Shown piece by piece: positions 1 through 8,239 of a stretch of 64,000 bases of DNA. Source of the stretch: Emticicia fluvialis. GTDB taxonomy: Bacteria > Bacteroidota > Bacteroidia > Cytophagales > Spirosomataceae. The translations under genes were made by a program, and so were the position numbers. The stretch's first letter is position 1. Each line of letters starts with the position of its first letter. The notes beneath the pieces are model-generated. The model searched no databases. It saw only the letters and a program-made list of their open reading frames with translations, and had not been told where the DNA came from. The stretch lies in the NCBI RefSeq assembly GCF_024793945.1, contig NZ_JANUSD010000003.1, positions 186,001 through 250,000 on the forward strand. Reading direction: 5' to 3'.

Positions 1-462
1 ATCAATAACCCAAATATTGAATCGAAAGTGGTGTATAATGGGCGAATAACCCGGAATATTCTGGACGAACTCCGGAATCAGGTGCAGGAAAAAAGCAAAA
101 TCAACGAGTTTTCTGATGACCGCTCAGAAGGCTACTATAGCCGCAGCATTGTGAAATTCAAAAACGGAGATGCCAAAGATGCTATTATTGACCTGAACAA
201 GGCCATTGAGCTAAACCCGATATCGGCAGAGGCCTATTTTTTCCGTGGTTTTGTACGCTCATCTATGAATGCCCAGAAAGAAGCCCTGCAAGACTGCAAC
301 AATGCCATTAAGCTGAACCCAAAATATGCCGAAGCCTACTACGTAAGAGGCATTATTAAACACGCCCTGGGCGACGAAAACGGTGGCTGCTACGACCTGA
401 GCCACGCCGGAGAACTAGGCTACTCAGCCGCCTACAACGTAATACGCGAATATTGTAACTAA
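1..462 (+). CDS. TPR-repeat protein, C-terminal part
   Basis: The frame is open to the left window edge, so the 5' end lies outside; the GTG at 28 need not be the start. The visible part holds at least two tetratricopeptide repeats (about residues 35-65 and 66-100 from that GTG) with the usual Y-R-G, A-x-x-D-x-N-x-A-I-x-L-N-P pattern, followed by a degenerate third repeat ending in GELGYSAAYNVI. TPRs mediate protein-protein contacts; no partner can be named. A hairpin terminator shared with the convergent ligase gene follows. Confidence 0.8.
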   Translation: MNNPNIESKVVYNGRITRNILDELRNQVQEKSKINEFSDDRSEGYYSRSIVKFKNGDAKDAIIDLNKAIELNPISAEAYFFRGFVRSSMNAQKEALQDCNNAIKLNPKYAEAYYVRGIIKHALGDENGGCYDLSHAGELGYSAAYNVIREYCN

Positions 463-486
463 GCATTGCTACTTAATATAACACAA

Positions 487-518
487 AAAAGCTCCAATTC
501 GACAGAACAGGAGCTTTT
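487..518. terminator. Bidirectional rho-independent terminator
   Basis: AAAAGCTCC pairs with GGAGCTTTT across a 14-nt loop between two convergent genes. The A-run on one side and T-run on the other let it serve both strands. Confidence 0.8.
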
Positions 519-546
519 CTTTATATTATGTATTATCAGATAATAC

Positions 547-2316
547 TCACAATTCAACCAGCGTTTCAGCATCACACTGATAAATAAATTGAACAGTTTC
601 GGCCAGTTCGGCTTCTGAGAGCTTTTTCATCTGGGTATCGAAACTTCCGGCATATTTGGCTGTAATATCTTTGGCCTTGTCAATGATTTCGGCAATGAAA
701 GGATGTTTGGGCTTACCGATTGACTGCCCGAAGTCCATGATATCGGCCTTGAACATCAGGTTCATTGGTATCTTATACATCTGCCCGTTTTTGGCAGCAC
801 ACACCGGCACGGGTTCATACACCGGCGAAGCCGAAAACTCCCCGATTTTCTTCTGCGCTCTTTTATACAGTTCGTCAGACTCCCCGAAAATCACAGCCAC
901 TTTTTTGCGGTGGCTGGCGCCTCGTTCTTCTATCATGCCATCCAGTTTGTCGAGCAACTGGCGTAAACTAACGGTATTCTTACCGCTTCTGATACGCTCA
1001 CGGATTGACTGGCGGATAAAATAAGTAATTGACTGCGTAACGGTAAGCCCGATTTCAGCCATTTGCTTGAATATCAATGACGACGGCGACATGCCCGGTA
1101 TGGTGTTCGGGTCATGCAGCAGCACGCGCCCGTCTGGCGTTAAAAAGCCATCTATGCGGGTTACTACACAAAAACCCAGTGTGTTGAAGGTCTTCAACAG
1201 GCTCTCGTGTATTTTATGCAGATTCTCCATGCTGGTTTCCACCGGAATCCGCTTCTTAGTTACATTCGATTTATATTTCGATTTAAAATCAAAAGTCTGT
1301 ATTTCGCCGTAAATTTCTGTTGGTGGCAGGGCAATGGCTTTGCCGTCATCATGTTGTATCACGCCGCAGCTAAACTCCTGCCCGTGTACAAACTCTTCTA
1401 TCATCACATAATCTTCGGCATGTACAGACACCACCGTGGCGGTATCGGCCGTAAACAAAACGGCATCCAGCTCTTCCATCAGGTCGGCAGGGTGCGCCAA
1501 TATTTTACCGTTTACCATTACCGGGAAACCAATACCCTCGTCCAGGTTAGAGGTTTTCTCCATAATGTGGCGTTTCTGGCGTTCGGTCAGTTTCTCCCAG
1601 TCGCTCTTCTTGAAAATCGCTTCAAAGAAACACTGGTTAACGGCCTTGGTAAACTCTTCCAGACTTCTTTTTCTGACAATGGCCACCCCGATTGATGAGC
1701 CCTGATGCGGTGCTTTTACCACAAAAGGAAAACCGATTGAGTTAATGAGATCGGTGAAAAGTTTTGAGCGGTCGGCCGATGCCCATTCTTCGCGGGTAAA
1801 GGTAATGGTCTTTTTTTGCTGGCCGGTAACAAGCGCTATCAGCTTGTTTTGCATGGGTTTGTCTATACCCACAGCAGAGCCCATGAGCCCCGGGCCCATA
1901 TAAGGTATGCCATACCACTCGAGCAAACCCTGCAAACTACCGTCTTCAGCCTGTGGGCCGTGCATAATGGTAAAGGCAAAGTCCATTATTTCCGGAAAAT
2001 CGGCCGGATGAATCTGTTTACCTACTTTATAAATTAATTTGTATAGCTGTGTTTCGTTGAGTTCTCCTAACGATTCTATATATACCCTGAAACCGCGGTT
2101 GAGGTTTTTAGAAGGAAAAAAATCACGGATGGATTCTTCGTAGAGTAGTTCAGGGTTAATCTGAATAAAATGACCTAAGCTGTCAACAAATATCGGTATT
2201 GGCTCAAACAAGGCTTTGTCAATATGCTCAAAAGCTGTCTTACCGCCAAGGTACGATATTTCCCTTTCTCTGGCTTGTCCGCCAAAGAAAACCCCTACTC
2301 TGATTTTGGTTGCCAT
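547..2316 (-). CDS. D-Ala-D-Ala ligase family ATP-grasp protein, long form
   Basis: Cytoplasmic ATP-grasp enzyme of the D-alanine-D-alanine ligase family, which makes the dipeptide end of the peptidoglycan precursor. The N-terminal pre-ATP-grasp domain (VGVFFGGQAREREIS) is present, as are the ATP-binding stretch VVKAPHQGSSIGV and a metal-binding region near HDPNTIPGMSPSS. At 589 residues it is far longer than the usual 310-370. From about residue 470 the protein carries an extra segment that looks like a second copy of its own N-terminal domain (AVIFGES, then YEPVPVCA against FEPIPIFV). It may therefore be a lineage-specific ligase rather than the main Ddl. The ATG at 2316 is the natural start. 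Confidence 0.8.
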   Translation of the reverse strand: MATKIRVGVFFGGQAREREISYLGGKTAFEHIDKALFEPIPIFVDSLGHFIQINPELLYEESIRDFFPSKNLNRGFRVYIESLGELNETQLYKLIYKVGKQIHPADFPEIMDFAFTIMHGPQAEDGSLQGLLEWYGIPYMGPGLMGSAVGIDKPMQNKLIALVTGQQKKTITFTREEWASADRSKLFTDLINSIGFPFVVKAPHQGSSIGVAIVRKRSLEEFTKAVNQCFFEAIFKKSDWEKLTERQKRHIMEKTSNLDEGIGFPVMVNGKILAHPADLMEELDAVLFTADTATVVSVHAEDYVMIEEFVHGQEFSCGVIQHDDGKAIALPPTEIYGEIQTFDFKSKYKSNVTKKRIPVETSMENLHKIHESLLKTFNTLGFCVVTRIDGFLTPDGRVLLHDPNTIPGMSPSSLIFKQMAEIGLTVTQSITYFIRQSIRERIRSGKNTVSLRQLLDKLDGMIEERGASHRKKVAVIFGESDELYKRAQKKIGEFSASPVYEPVPVCAAKNGQMYKIPMNLMFKADIMDFGQSIGKPKHPFIAEIIDKAKDITAKYAGSFDTQMKKLSEAELAETVQFIYQCDAETLVEL

Positions 2317-2388
2317 TTTATAACCTAAAGCTGATTATTTGATTAGCGCAGTGTCTGCAAATGAAAAGTGTTTGCAAGATAATAAAAA

Positions 2389-2412
2389 AGCCACTTGCAA
2401 ACACAAGTGGCT
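2389..2412 (-). terminator. Terminator of the NfuA-type gene
   Basis: AGCCACTTG and CAAGTGGCT form a 9-bp stem with a 6-nt loop. On the minus strand it is followed by a T-rich run, so it ends the gene at 2448-2696. Confidence 0.8.
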
Positions 2413-2447
2413 GTATATTTTTAGCTTAACCAAGCCCTGAAACCGTA

Positions 2448-2696
2448 TTAAAACGCCGGTGTCAGGTTTAGCGCTTCTACTTTTCGTATCTCTGGCACAG
2501 CTTTCAGAATTGCCTCTTCAAGCCCTGCTTTAAAAGTCATTGACGACATCGGACACGACCCGCAAGCCCCAATCAGTTCCAGTTTTACTGTGTAATCGTC
2601 AGTAATTTCAACCACTTTCACGTTTCCGCCATCGGTTTGTAAATAAGGTCTTACTGAGTTTAAGGCAGTTTCTACTCTTTCTATTAAATTTTCCAT
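2448..2696 (-). CDS. nfuA: NifU C-terminal-domain Fe-S scaffold protein
   Basis: An 82-residue stand-alone NifU C-terminal domain. Such proteins carry a [4Fe-4S] cluster and hand it to target apoproteins. The cluster ligands are Cys45 and Cys48 in GACGSCPMSS, and the family segment around Q-T-D-G-G-N-V (residues 20-26) is present. The length is that of the single-domain Nfu form; there is no A-type N-terminal domain, so it is Nfu-like rather than an exact NfuA orthologue. It is monocistronic, with a textbook promoter upstream and a hairpin terminator downstream. Confidence 0.88.
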   Translation of the reverse strand: MENLIERVETALNSVRPYLQTDGGNVKVVEITDDYTVKLELIGACGSCPMSSMTFKAGLEEAILKAVPEIRKVEALNLTPAF

Positions 2697-2726
2697 ATAC
2701 CTTTCAATCGGAGTATTTGTCTATTA

Positions 2727-2757
2727 CAAAAGTAAAAAAATATTGAAAAAGTTCAAA
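2727..2757 (-). promoter_or_regulatory. Bacteroidota primary-sigma promoter of nfuA
   Basis: Read on the minus strand: TTTG (2754-2757), 19 nt, TACTTTTG (2727-2734). This matches the Bacteroides consensus TTTG-N19-TAnnTTTG exactly. The nfuA ATG lies about 30 nt downstream. Confidence 0.85.
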
Positions 2758-2800
2758 ATCGGAGCTAGAAAGATGACACCAACTTACCTTTAAGGCGTTT

Positions 2801-3034
2801 TCAATCTGGTTTATTCTTTTTACTGATGTTAGCAACTTCAGCAAAATCAATACCGGCCATCTTTAAGATACTTTTATAGGTACCCAATTTTAAATCTTTA
2901 TTACTGTGTATCGGAACCGGCAGTGTTTGTCTGGTGTCTTCATTAAAAAAAATATGATGGCTCCCGTTTACTCTCACTAACACCCAACCTCTTTGAGTAA
3001 GTAATTTAACCAGAGACTTCGGTGATAAATCCAT
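2801..3034 (-). CDS. hicA: HicA-type mRNA interferase toxin
   Basis: A 77-residue protein of the HicA/YcfA family, which folds like a double-stranded RNA-binding domain and cleaves mRNA during translation. The conserved G-S-H-H motif (residues 24-27) carries the catalytic histidine (His26), and the following I-F-F and the basic C-terminal half are typical. It follows hicB directly: the hicB stop and the hicA ATG share one base (TGATG). The antitoxin-first order and overlap suggest translational coupling, so toxin output depends on antitoxin synthesis. Confidence 0.88.
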   Translation of the reverse strand: MDLSPKSLVKLLTQRGWVLVRVNGSHHIFFNEDTRQTLPVPIHSNKDLKLGTYKSILKMAGIDFAEVANISKKNKPD

Positions 3035-3300
3035 CAGGCTGATACAAGATTTGATAAACGATTTTTAGAAGAAGATTCAGAAATAGTAATGGATGCCTCA
3101 ATAACATCATTATCGTCCGGTATAGGCAATCCTTTTTCTTCCATAACCATCAACACACCCTCTAAGGCCTCCTTTACGTGTTCAATTGCTTCTTCAATGG
3201 TTTCCCCAAACGAAAAACAATGCTGCAGCGAAGGTATATTAGCCATGTAGCCTCCATCCTCCTGCTTTGTAATATGCACTTTATAATTTCTGCTTTTCAT
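3034..3300 (-). CDS. hicB: HicB-type antitoxin
   Basis: HicB antitoxin with the partial RNase-H-like fold. The pattern Y-x-V-x-I-x-x-x-E-D-G-G-Y-x-A-x-I-P-x-L, with C-F-S-F-G-E-T-I-E-E-A, is diagnostic. It neutralises HicA and usually represses its own operon; here there is no obvious separate C-terminal DNA-binding domain. The ATG at 3300 is preferred; an in-frame ATG at 3309 would leave a leader of only a few bases after the predicted promoter. Confidence 0.87.
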   Translation of the reverse strand: MKSRNYKVHITKQEDGGYMANIPSLQHCFSFGETIEEAIEHVKEALEGVLMVMEEKGLPIPDDNDVIEASITISESSSKNRLSNLVSA

Positions 3301-3322
3301 TTCATGCATTCTTAAATTTTAC

Positions 3323-3353
3323 CAAATATAATTAAACCCGGTATCAAAAGCAA
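3323..3353 (-). promoter_or_regulatory. hicBA promoter
   Basis: On the minus strand TTG (3351-3353), 20 nt, TATATTTG (3323-3330), matching the Bacteroidota -33/-7 consensus. The distance to hicB fits a short leader. Confidence 0.7.
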
Positions 3354-3476
3354 TCGTATAATTAATAATGCAACCAAAACTATTACATTCAAATCCAAAC
3401 AATTATTCCTCTCTTTACTATCTTTACAACCTCCAATTCAATCAATATCCAAACTGTAAATTTTTATCAACCAACT

Positions 3477-5339
3477 ATGCGAAGCTTTATCTTAGTGCTT
3501 ATGTTTTTCTGCACTGTGGCGGTGTCTGCCCAAACGCCAGACCCCTCCTACGTACAGAACAATTACCTGAAACGTGAGGTCTATATTACCATGCGCGACG
3601 GCGTGCGCCTGTTTACCTCTATCTACCTACCCAAAGACTCAACAAAAAAATACCCTGTCATGATGCAGCGCACCCCCTATTCGGTGGCTCCGTATGGTGA
3701 AGGGAAACTAAAAACTCAGGTAGGCCCAAGCGCCGAACTGATGCAGGACGGCTTCATTTTTGTGTATCAGGATGTACGCGGACGCTGGATGTCGGAGGGT
3801 GAATTTATTGAAATGCGCCCCCACCAGGACACCAAAAGCGGCAAAGCCTTTGATGAATCGACCGATACTTATGACACCATTGAATGGCTGATGAAAAACC
3901 TGAACTACCACAACGGCAAGGTGGGTATGTGGGGTATCAGCTATCCGGGTTTTTATGCTTCTGCCGGGCTTATGGCCAACCACCCTGCGCTGGTGGCGTC
4001 GTCGCCTCAGGCACCCATGGCCGACTTGTGGCGCGGCGACGACAGCTATCATAACGGCGCTTTTATGCTGCCCCATAACTTTGGGTTTTATCCGTCGTTC
4101 ACCAACCGGACAGACGGCAAACCTACACAAACGCCCGGTAAACGTTTTGACTTCGGCACACCAGACGGCTACCAGTTTTATCTGAATCTGGGCCCGATAA
4201 AAAACTCTTTAAAATATGCCGAAACCCTGGGCAAAGACCCTTACTGGCGTGCGAATCTGGAACACCCGAATTATGATGAGTTCTGGAAAAGCCGCAATAT
4301 TCTGAATCACCACAACGGTATCAGGCACGCCGTAATGGTAGTGGGTGGCTGGTATGACGCCGAAGACCTGTACGGTACTTTTAAAACCTACCAGTCTGTT
4401 GAACAAAAAAACCCCGGTATAGTTAATATTTTTGTGGTTGGCCCCTGGGTACATGGCGGCTGGGCCAGAGGCGACGGCGACATATTGGGTAATGTGAATT
4501 TCGGACAAAAAACGGGTATTTATTACCGCCAGAATATAGAGCGTAAATTTTTTAATTATTACCTGAAAGGCATCGGCGACAATAATTTTAATGAAGCCAC
4601 CATGTACGAAACCGGAAGCAACCAATGGAGAACCTTTACCGAATGGCCACCCAAAGCAGCTAAAGAACGTAATCTGTACTTTGGTGCCAACGGTAAACTT
4701 TCTTTTGATGCCCCGGCTGCAGCCCAAAGCGCAAGCCAGTACATCTCAGACCCTGCCAAACCAGTGCCGTCGTCAGACTATATCACCTCTGGTATGCCGC
4801 GCGAATACATGGTTGACGACCAACGCCACGCCAGCCGCCGCCCGGATGTGCTTACGTTCCAGACTGACGTGCTCGACAAAGACATTACCCTTGCCGGTAA
4901 TATCTGGGCGGACCTGAAGGTATCAACCACAGGTACTGATGCCGACTTTGTTGTAAAGGTGATAGATGTGTACCCCGACGACGCCAAAGACAACCCCAAC
5001 ACAGCCAAACATATCCGAATGGCCGGTTATCAGCAAATGGTAAGAAGTGAGGCCATGCGTGGTAAATTCCGGAAGAGTTTTGATACCCCCGTGCCGTTTA
5101 AGCCGGGTAAGGTAGAAGAGGTAAATTTTGAGTTGCAGGATGTGCTGCACACTTTCAAGAAAGGCCACCGCATTATGGTACAGGTGCAAAGCACGTTTTT
5201 CCCTATCATAGACCGCAACCCGCAGAAGTTTCTGCCCAATATTCATTATGCCGAACCGTCAGACTTCCAATCGGCCACGCATAAGGTGTATCACGACAAA
5301 ACCAACGCCAGCCACCTGAAAGTGCGCGTGTTAGAATAA
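3477..5339 (+). CDS. Secreted S15/CocE-type X-Pro peptidase or esterase
   Basis: Exported serine hydrolase of the CocE/NonD and X-Pro dipeptidyl-peptidase (S15) group. A signal peptide (residues 1-18, cut after VSAQ) is followed by an alpha/beta-hydrolase domain opening with V-Y-I-T-M-R-D-G-V-R-L. The nucleophile is Ser155 in GISYPG; the probable catalytic Asp is in GGWYDAED and the His in PWVHGGW. The last 200 residues form the usual C-terminal jelly-roll (LAGNIWADLKVSTTGTDADF to HLKVRVLE). Bacteroidota versions are often annotated as glutaryl-7-ACA acylases; the natural substrate is unknown. It is monocistronic. Confidence 0.88.
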   Translation: MRSFILVLMFFCTVAVSAQTPDPSYVQNNYLKREVYITMRDGVRLFTSIYLPKDSTKKYPVMMQRTPYSVAPYGEGKLKTQVGPSAELMQDGFIFVYQDVRGRWMSEGEFIEMRPHQDTKSGKAFDESTDTYDTIEWLMKNLNYHNGKVGMWGISYPGFYASAGLMANHPALVASSPQAPMADLWRGDDSYHNGAFMLPHNFGFYPSFTNRTDGKPTQTPGKRFDFGTPDGYQFYLNLGPIKNSLKYAETLGKDPYWRANLEHPNYDEFWKSRNILNHHNGIRHAVMVVGGWYDAEDLYGTFKTYQSVEQKNPGIVNIFVVGPWVHGGWARGDGDILGNVNFGQKTGIYYRQNIERKFFNYYLKGIGDNNFNEATMYETGSNQWRTFTEWPPKAAKERNLYFGANGKLSFDAPAAAQSASQYISDPAKPVPSSDYITSGMPREYMVDDQRHASRRPDVLTFQTDVLDKDITLAGNIWADLKVSTTGTDADFVVKVIDVYPDDAKDNPNTAKHIRMAGYQQMVRSEAMRGKFRKSFDTPVPFKPGKVEEVNFELQDVLHTFKKGHRIMVQVQSTFFPIIDRNPQKFLPNIHYAEPSDFQSATHKVYHDKTNASHLKVRVLE

Positions 5340-5385
5340 AACACAGGCTTGTATAAAACTTCCATAAAAAAGGCCTGCGGTGCGT

Positions 5386-6372
5386 TTACAGCTCGCCGTA
5401 GGTCTTTTTCTTTTTCAGAAAATAAGCCAGTACAATGCTTTTCGGATAGACATCTTTCAATACTTTGGGCGATTTTCGTTCCAGATTCCGCATCATGCCA
5501 TAAAAAGCAAAATGCGCTTTAATAATAGCCCATACATCTTTAAAAGACCCACCCAGAAATAACTTTATACCAGACACCCCGTCGAGTATCAATCTTAAGA
5601 AAATAGTAGAAAATAACTGACCCGACGGCAGATTCTTGTACATCATGGCCAGCCCGTTGCGGTAGTTAAGAAAAGTTTTGCGCGGGTTTGATTTATGCAG
5701 CGTGCCACCCCCCACATGATAAACCGTTGAGGCTGCTGAATAATATACCTGGTAGCCTGCGTTCTTCATACGCCAGCAAAGGTCTATCTCTTCCATGTGG
5801 GCAAAGAATGAGGTATCAAAGCCACCCAGCTCATGAAAAACCGACGCCCGCACAAACATACAGGCACCCGTGGCCCAGAACACCTCGCGGGTATCGTCAT
5901 ACTGCCCGTTGTCGGCTTCGCAGGTATCAAAAATTCTTCCTCTGCAAAACGGATACCCTAGCCAGTCAATGTACCCTCCGGCTGCCCCGGCATATTCAAA
6001 TTGTTGCCTATTTTTATAATCTTTCAGTTTGGGTTGGCAGGCAGCTATAACAGGGTTGGCATCCATCAACTCAACCAGCGGAGCCACCCAGTTGGGCGTA
6101 ACCTCTACGTCTGAGTTCAGCAACACATAATATTCGGCCTCTATTTGCGCCAACGCCTCATTGTATCCGCCAGCAAATCCGGTATTGACAGGCAGGCTGA
6201 TTAACCTGATTTGCGGATAATTATGCCGCATAAACACCAGAGAATTGTCGGTAGAGGCGTTGTCGGCCACTACAATTTCATATCCCTCAGCGTGTTTAAT
6301 CACAGAAGGCAGAAATTCCCTGAGGAACCCCTGCCCATTATAATTAAGTATAACTATTGCTACTTTTGACAT
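5386..6372 (-). CDS. GT2 family glycosyltransferase
   Basis: Family 2 (GT-A fold) glycosyltransferase resembling WbbL-like rhamnosyltransferases of polysaccharide assembly. The start VAIVILNYNG, the nucleotide-binding ADNASTDNS, the DxD-type LLNSDVEV and the acceptor-side W-A-T-G-A-C-M and E-E-I-D-L-C-W-R are all visible. It is cytoplasmic with a weakly hydrophobic C-terminal half. No neighbouring polysaccharide cluster indicates a specific product. Confidence 0.88.
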   Translation of the reverse strand: MSKVAIVILNYNGQGFLREFLPSVIKHAEGYEIVVADNASTDNSLVFMRHNYPQIRLISLPVNTGFAGGYNEALAQIEAEYYVLLNSDVEVTPNWVAPLVELMDANPVIAACQPKLKDYKNRQQFEYAGAAGGYIDWLGYPFCRGRIFDTCEADNGQYDDTREVFWATGACMFVRASVFHELGGFDTSFFAHMEEIDLCWRMKNAGYQVYYSAASTVYHVGGGTLHKSNPRKTFLNYRNGLAMMYKNLPSGQLFSTIFLRLILDGVSGIKLFLGGSFKDVWAIIKAHFAFYGMMRNLERKSPKVLKDVYPKSIVLAYFLKKKKTYGEL

Positions 6373-6384
6373 GCAGAATCAATT

Positions 6385-6432
6385 GTGAATGAGCGATTGG
6401 GTGATTTAGTGAATGAGTGATTTAGTGATTAG
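6385..6432 (+). repeat. 8-bp degenerate tandem repeat, left array
   Basis: Six contiguous units in exact 8-nt phase with consensus KWGYGAWT (GTGAATGA, GCGATTGG, GTGATTTA, GTGAATGA, GTGATTTA, GTGATTAG). It is the inverse of the arrays at 6703-6789 and 10163-10317. Confidence 0.8.
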
Positions 6433-6472
6433 GATGTAAACACGATATGGCTTTGTCAGGTTAGTGGTTTAC

Positions 6473-6643
6473 TATAAGTACAAAGAAAATATTAATTAAA
6501 ATTAAAGATTTAAACCACGGAGTAACACAAAGTTGAAAATACGGAGTTTCACGGAGGATTTTTCTCTAAACTTCGTGAAACGCTGTGCTAAACTCCGAGC
6601 CACTCCGTGGTAAAATATTGTTAGTTAATTTTTTATAAGTACA
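6473..6643. mobile_element. Possible small non-autonomous element with 10-bp direct repeats
   Basis: TATAAGTACA occurs at 6473-6482 and again at 6634-6643. Between the copies lies an imperfect inverted repeat (6514-6611) beginning ACCACGGAGT and ending ACTCCGTGGT, with partly complementary inner arms (GAGTTTCACG against CGTGAAACGC). It has no coding capacity. The layout resembles a MITE with target-site duplication, but no known family was recognised. Confidence 0.45.
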
Positions 6644-6702
6644 TATCTGGTTTAATCATACAATTACCTGCCACAGTAATAGGTTGGCATGTATTTAGGA
6701 TT

Positions 6703-6789
6703 AATCACTCATTCAGCGGAACGCCGCCCGCTAAATTACTAAATCGCTCATTCACTCAACCACTCATTCACTCAATCGCTCATTCGCTA
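6703..6789 (+). repeat. 8-bp degenerate tandem repeat, right array
   Basis: Units of consensus AWTCRCTM in 8-nt phase: one at 6703-6710, then a GC-rich interruption, then six contiguous units at 6742-6789. They are inverted relative to the array at 6385-6432 and run up to the stop codon of the YbaB gene. Confidence 0.8.
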
Positions 6790-6794
6790 AATTA

Positions 6795-7139
6795 TTACTT
6801 CCCAAACATACTTCCCAAATCCATACCGGGTATGTTCGGTATCAGGCCTTCGGTACTTTTTTTCAATTCTTCTTTGGCTTTTTCTTCTACCTTCTCCAGC
6901 GCTTTGTTGGTGGCGGCCACAATCAGATCCTGCAATATTTCTTTATCATTGCCTTTCAGCAGTTCATCATCTATCTCAATTTTCAGAATCTGTTTTTTAC
7001 CGTTTACGGTAGCCTGCACCATGCCGGCACCTGCTTCACCGGTTTCGGTTATTTTACCCAGGTTTTCCTGTGCTTCCTGCATACGAGCCTGCATTTCTTT
7101 CATTTTACCTGCCAGCCCGAAAATATCTCCCATGTTCAT
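6795..7139 (-). CDS. YbaB/EbfC family nucleoid-associated protein
   Basis: Small DNA-binding protein of the YbaB/EbfC family, a dimer with a helical hairpin that coats DNA. Visible family features are MKEMQARMQEAQE, G-x-V-x-x-x-V-N-G-K and DLIVAATNKALEK. A Met/Gly-rich tail ends GMDLGSMFGK. A longer reading from 7217 is excluded because the predicted -7 box (7175-7182) lies downstream of that ATG; the ATG at 7139 (or 7133) fits. In many bacteria ybaB follows dnaX with recR; here it is alone. Confidence 0.85.
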   Translation of the reverse strand: MNMGDIFGLAGKMKEMQARMQEAQENLGKITETGEAGAGMVQATVNGKKQILKIEIDDELLKGNDKEILQDLIVAATNKALEKVEEKAKEELKKSTEGLIPNIPGMDLGSMFGK

Positions 7140-7174
7140 GATTATATCAGAATTTAATGTTTCTTTTTCCAACA

Positions 7175-7182
7175 CAAAACTA
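7175..7182 (-). promoter_or_regulatory. -7 box of the YbaB gene
   Basis: TAGTTTTG on the minus strand, a perfect TAnnTTTG. It lies about 35 nt upstream of the ATG at 7139 and decides the start of that gene. Confidence 0.65.
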
Positions 7183-7274
7183 CAAAAAAAGGCCGTCGGT
7201 TCAGACAGCCCACCCAAATATCATTTGCATAACCCCAAAGCCGGGCTTCCACTTTCATCAAAAATGATGCGCCA

Positions 7275-7964
7275 TTATAAGAGGTAACGCTGCCCGTTTA
7301 AAGAGCCAAAGGTTTTAAGCGGTATAAAACGGGCAAATAATTCTTCCGAATACCAGCCTTCATCGCGGGTTTTTCTTACAACATCCGCATGTGTACGCTG
7401 TTTGTAGGCAAACTGCTTCACGTCGTTCAGGCTCTCCCAGATAGAAAAAGTAGCCTGCCTTACAAACGGCATCTCGCCTACCCCTACCGAAGTAATAAAG
7501 CCTGCGGCCTCTTTAATGCCTGCCGCAACCGGCGGCACATTGGCCCAGAAACCACGCAACTTGGACGGACGGATGCTGGCACGGGTAAGCACCGCTATTT
7601 TGCCCTGATAATCTTTACTGACCGCGCTTTTGCTGAACGGCTCCTTGCCGTCCCATTTACCGTGCGCCTCGCAAGGCTGGCACAATATGGTCCACTGCTC
7701 ATGGCAAAGGGTTTTCCACCAGCGCTGAAGAAACGAATGTTGTCTGAAATTTTCAAAATCAGCCTCGGTTTCCCAAACGGCCAGCAGCCCCCATTGTTTC
7801 AAGTCGGGTTCTATATCAAAAGTACCGTTTTTACCACAACCCAGCAATTTCCAGAAGGTCAACCCTTTAGTAAACAAAAGCGGTAACCTGAACACCGCCA
7901 TAGAAATAAAGGCCAGCGGAACCGCCCAGCCCGGATAACGCACAATAGTAAGCGACATGAACAT
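7275..7964 (-). CDS. CrtA-like (spheroidene monooxygenase-like) protein
   Basis: Resembles spheroidene monooxygenase CrtA, a heme-containing oxygenase that adds keto groups to carotenoids. Family landmarks in order: F-W-K-L-L-G-C-G, LTRASIRPSKLRGFW, G-V-G-E-M-P, ATFSIWES, and D-E-G-W-Y-S-E-E-L-F-A-R-F. No other carotenoid gene is nearby, so the substrate is uncertain, and Bacteroidota homologues may do something else. The start at 7964 is chosen because a near-consensus -7 box (TTACTTTG, 8020-8027) would make the longer reading from 8012 leaderless; this choice is tentative. Confidence 0.72.
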   Translation of the reverse strand: MFMSLTIVRYPGWAVPLAFISMAVFRLPLLFTKGLTFWKLLGCGKNGTFDIEPDLKQWGLLAVWETEADFENFRQHSFLQRWWKTLCHEQWTILCQPCEAHGKWDGKEPFSKSAVSKDYQGKIAVLTRASIRPSKLRGFWANVPPVAAGIKEAAGFITSVGVGEMPFVRQATFSIWESLNDVKQFAYKQRTHADVVRKTRDEGWYSEELFARFIPLKTFGSLNGQRYLL

Positions 7965-8216
7965 AGACAGACAGTTGATTTTATTACGGCTTTTAAACAC
8001 AGCCGAAGGCATAATTATGCAAAGTAATTTATTTTGATGATTAATAAGAAGCCTGTCTCAGAAACACACTTTTATTCTACAATGAAAACAATTGAGCGCA
8101 TTCATTGTTTCAGATTCCATTCAAATAATCAATCTGGATATACCCACTTTGGGTTAATAATTGATTAAAACCCTAACCTTTCACGCCCAAAGCATCGCTT
8201 TACCACAAATACCCCT

Positions 8217-8224
8217 TACCTTTG
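8217..8224 (+). promoter_or_regulatory. -7 box of the TrmH-type methyltransferase gene
   Basis: TACCTTTG, a perfect TAnnTTTG, 15 nt upstream of the ATG at 8240. No clear -33 TTTG at the usual distance. Confidence 0.6.
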
Positions 8225-8239
8225 CAAAAAAATGTGGAT

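Noticed and set aside
1207..1695. 162-codon plus-strand ORF inside the ligase gene
   Set aside because: Antisense shadow of a well-supported gene; composition not protein-like.
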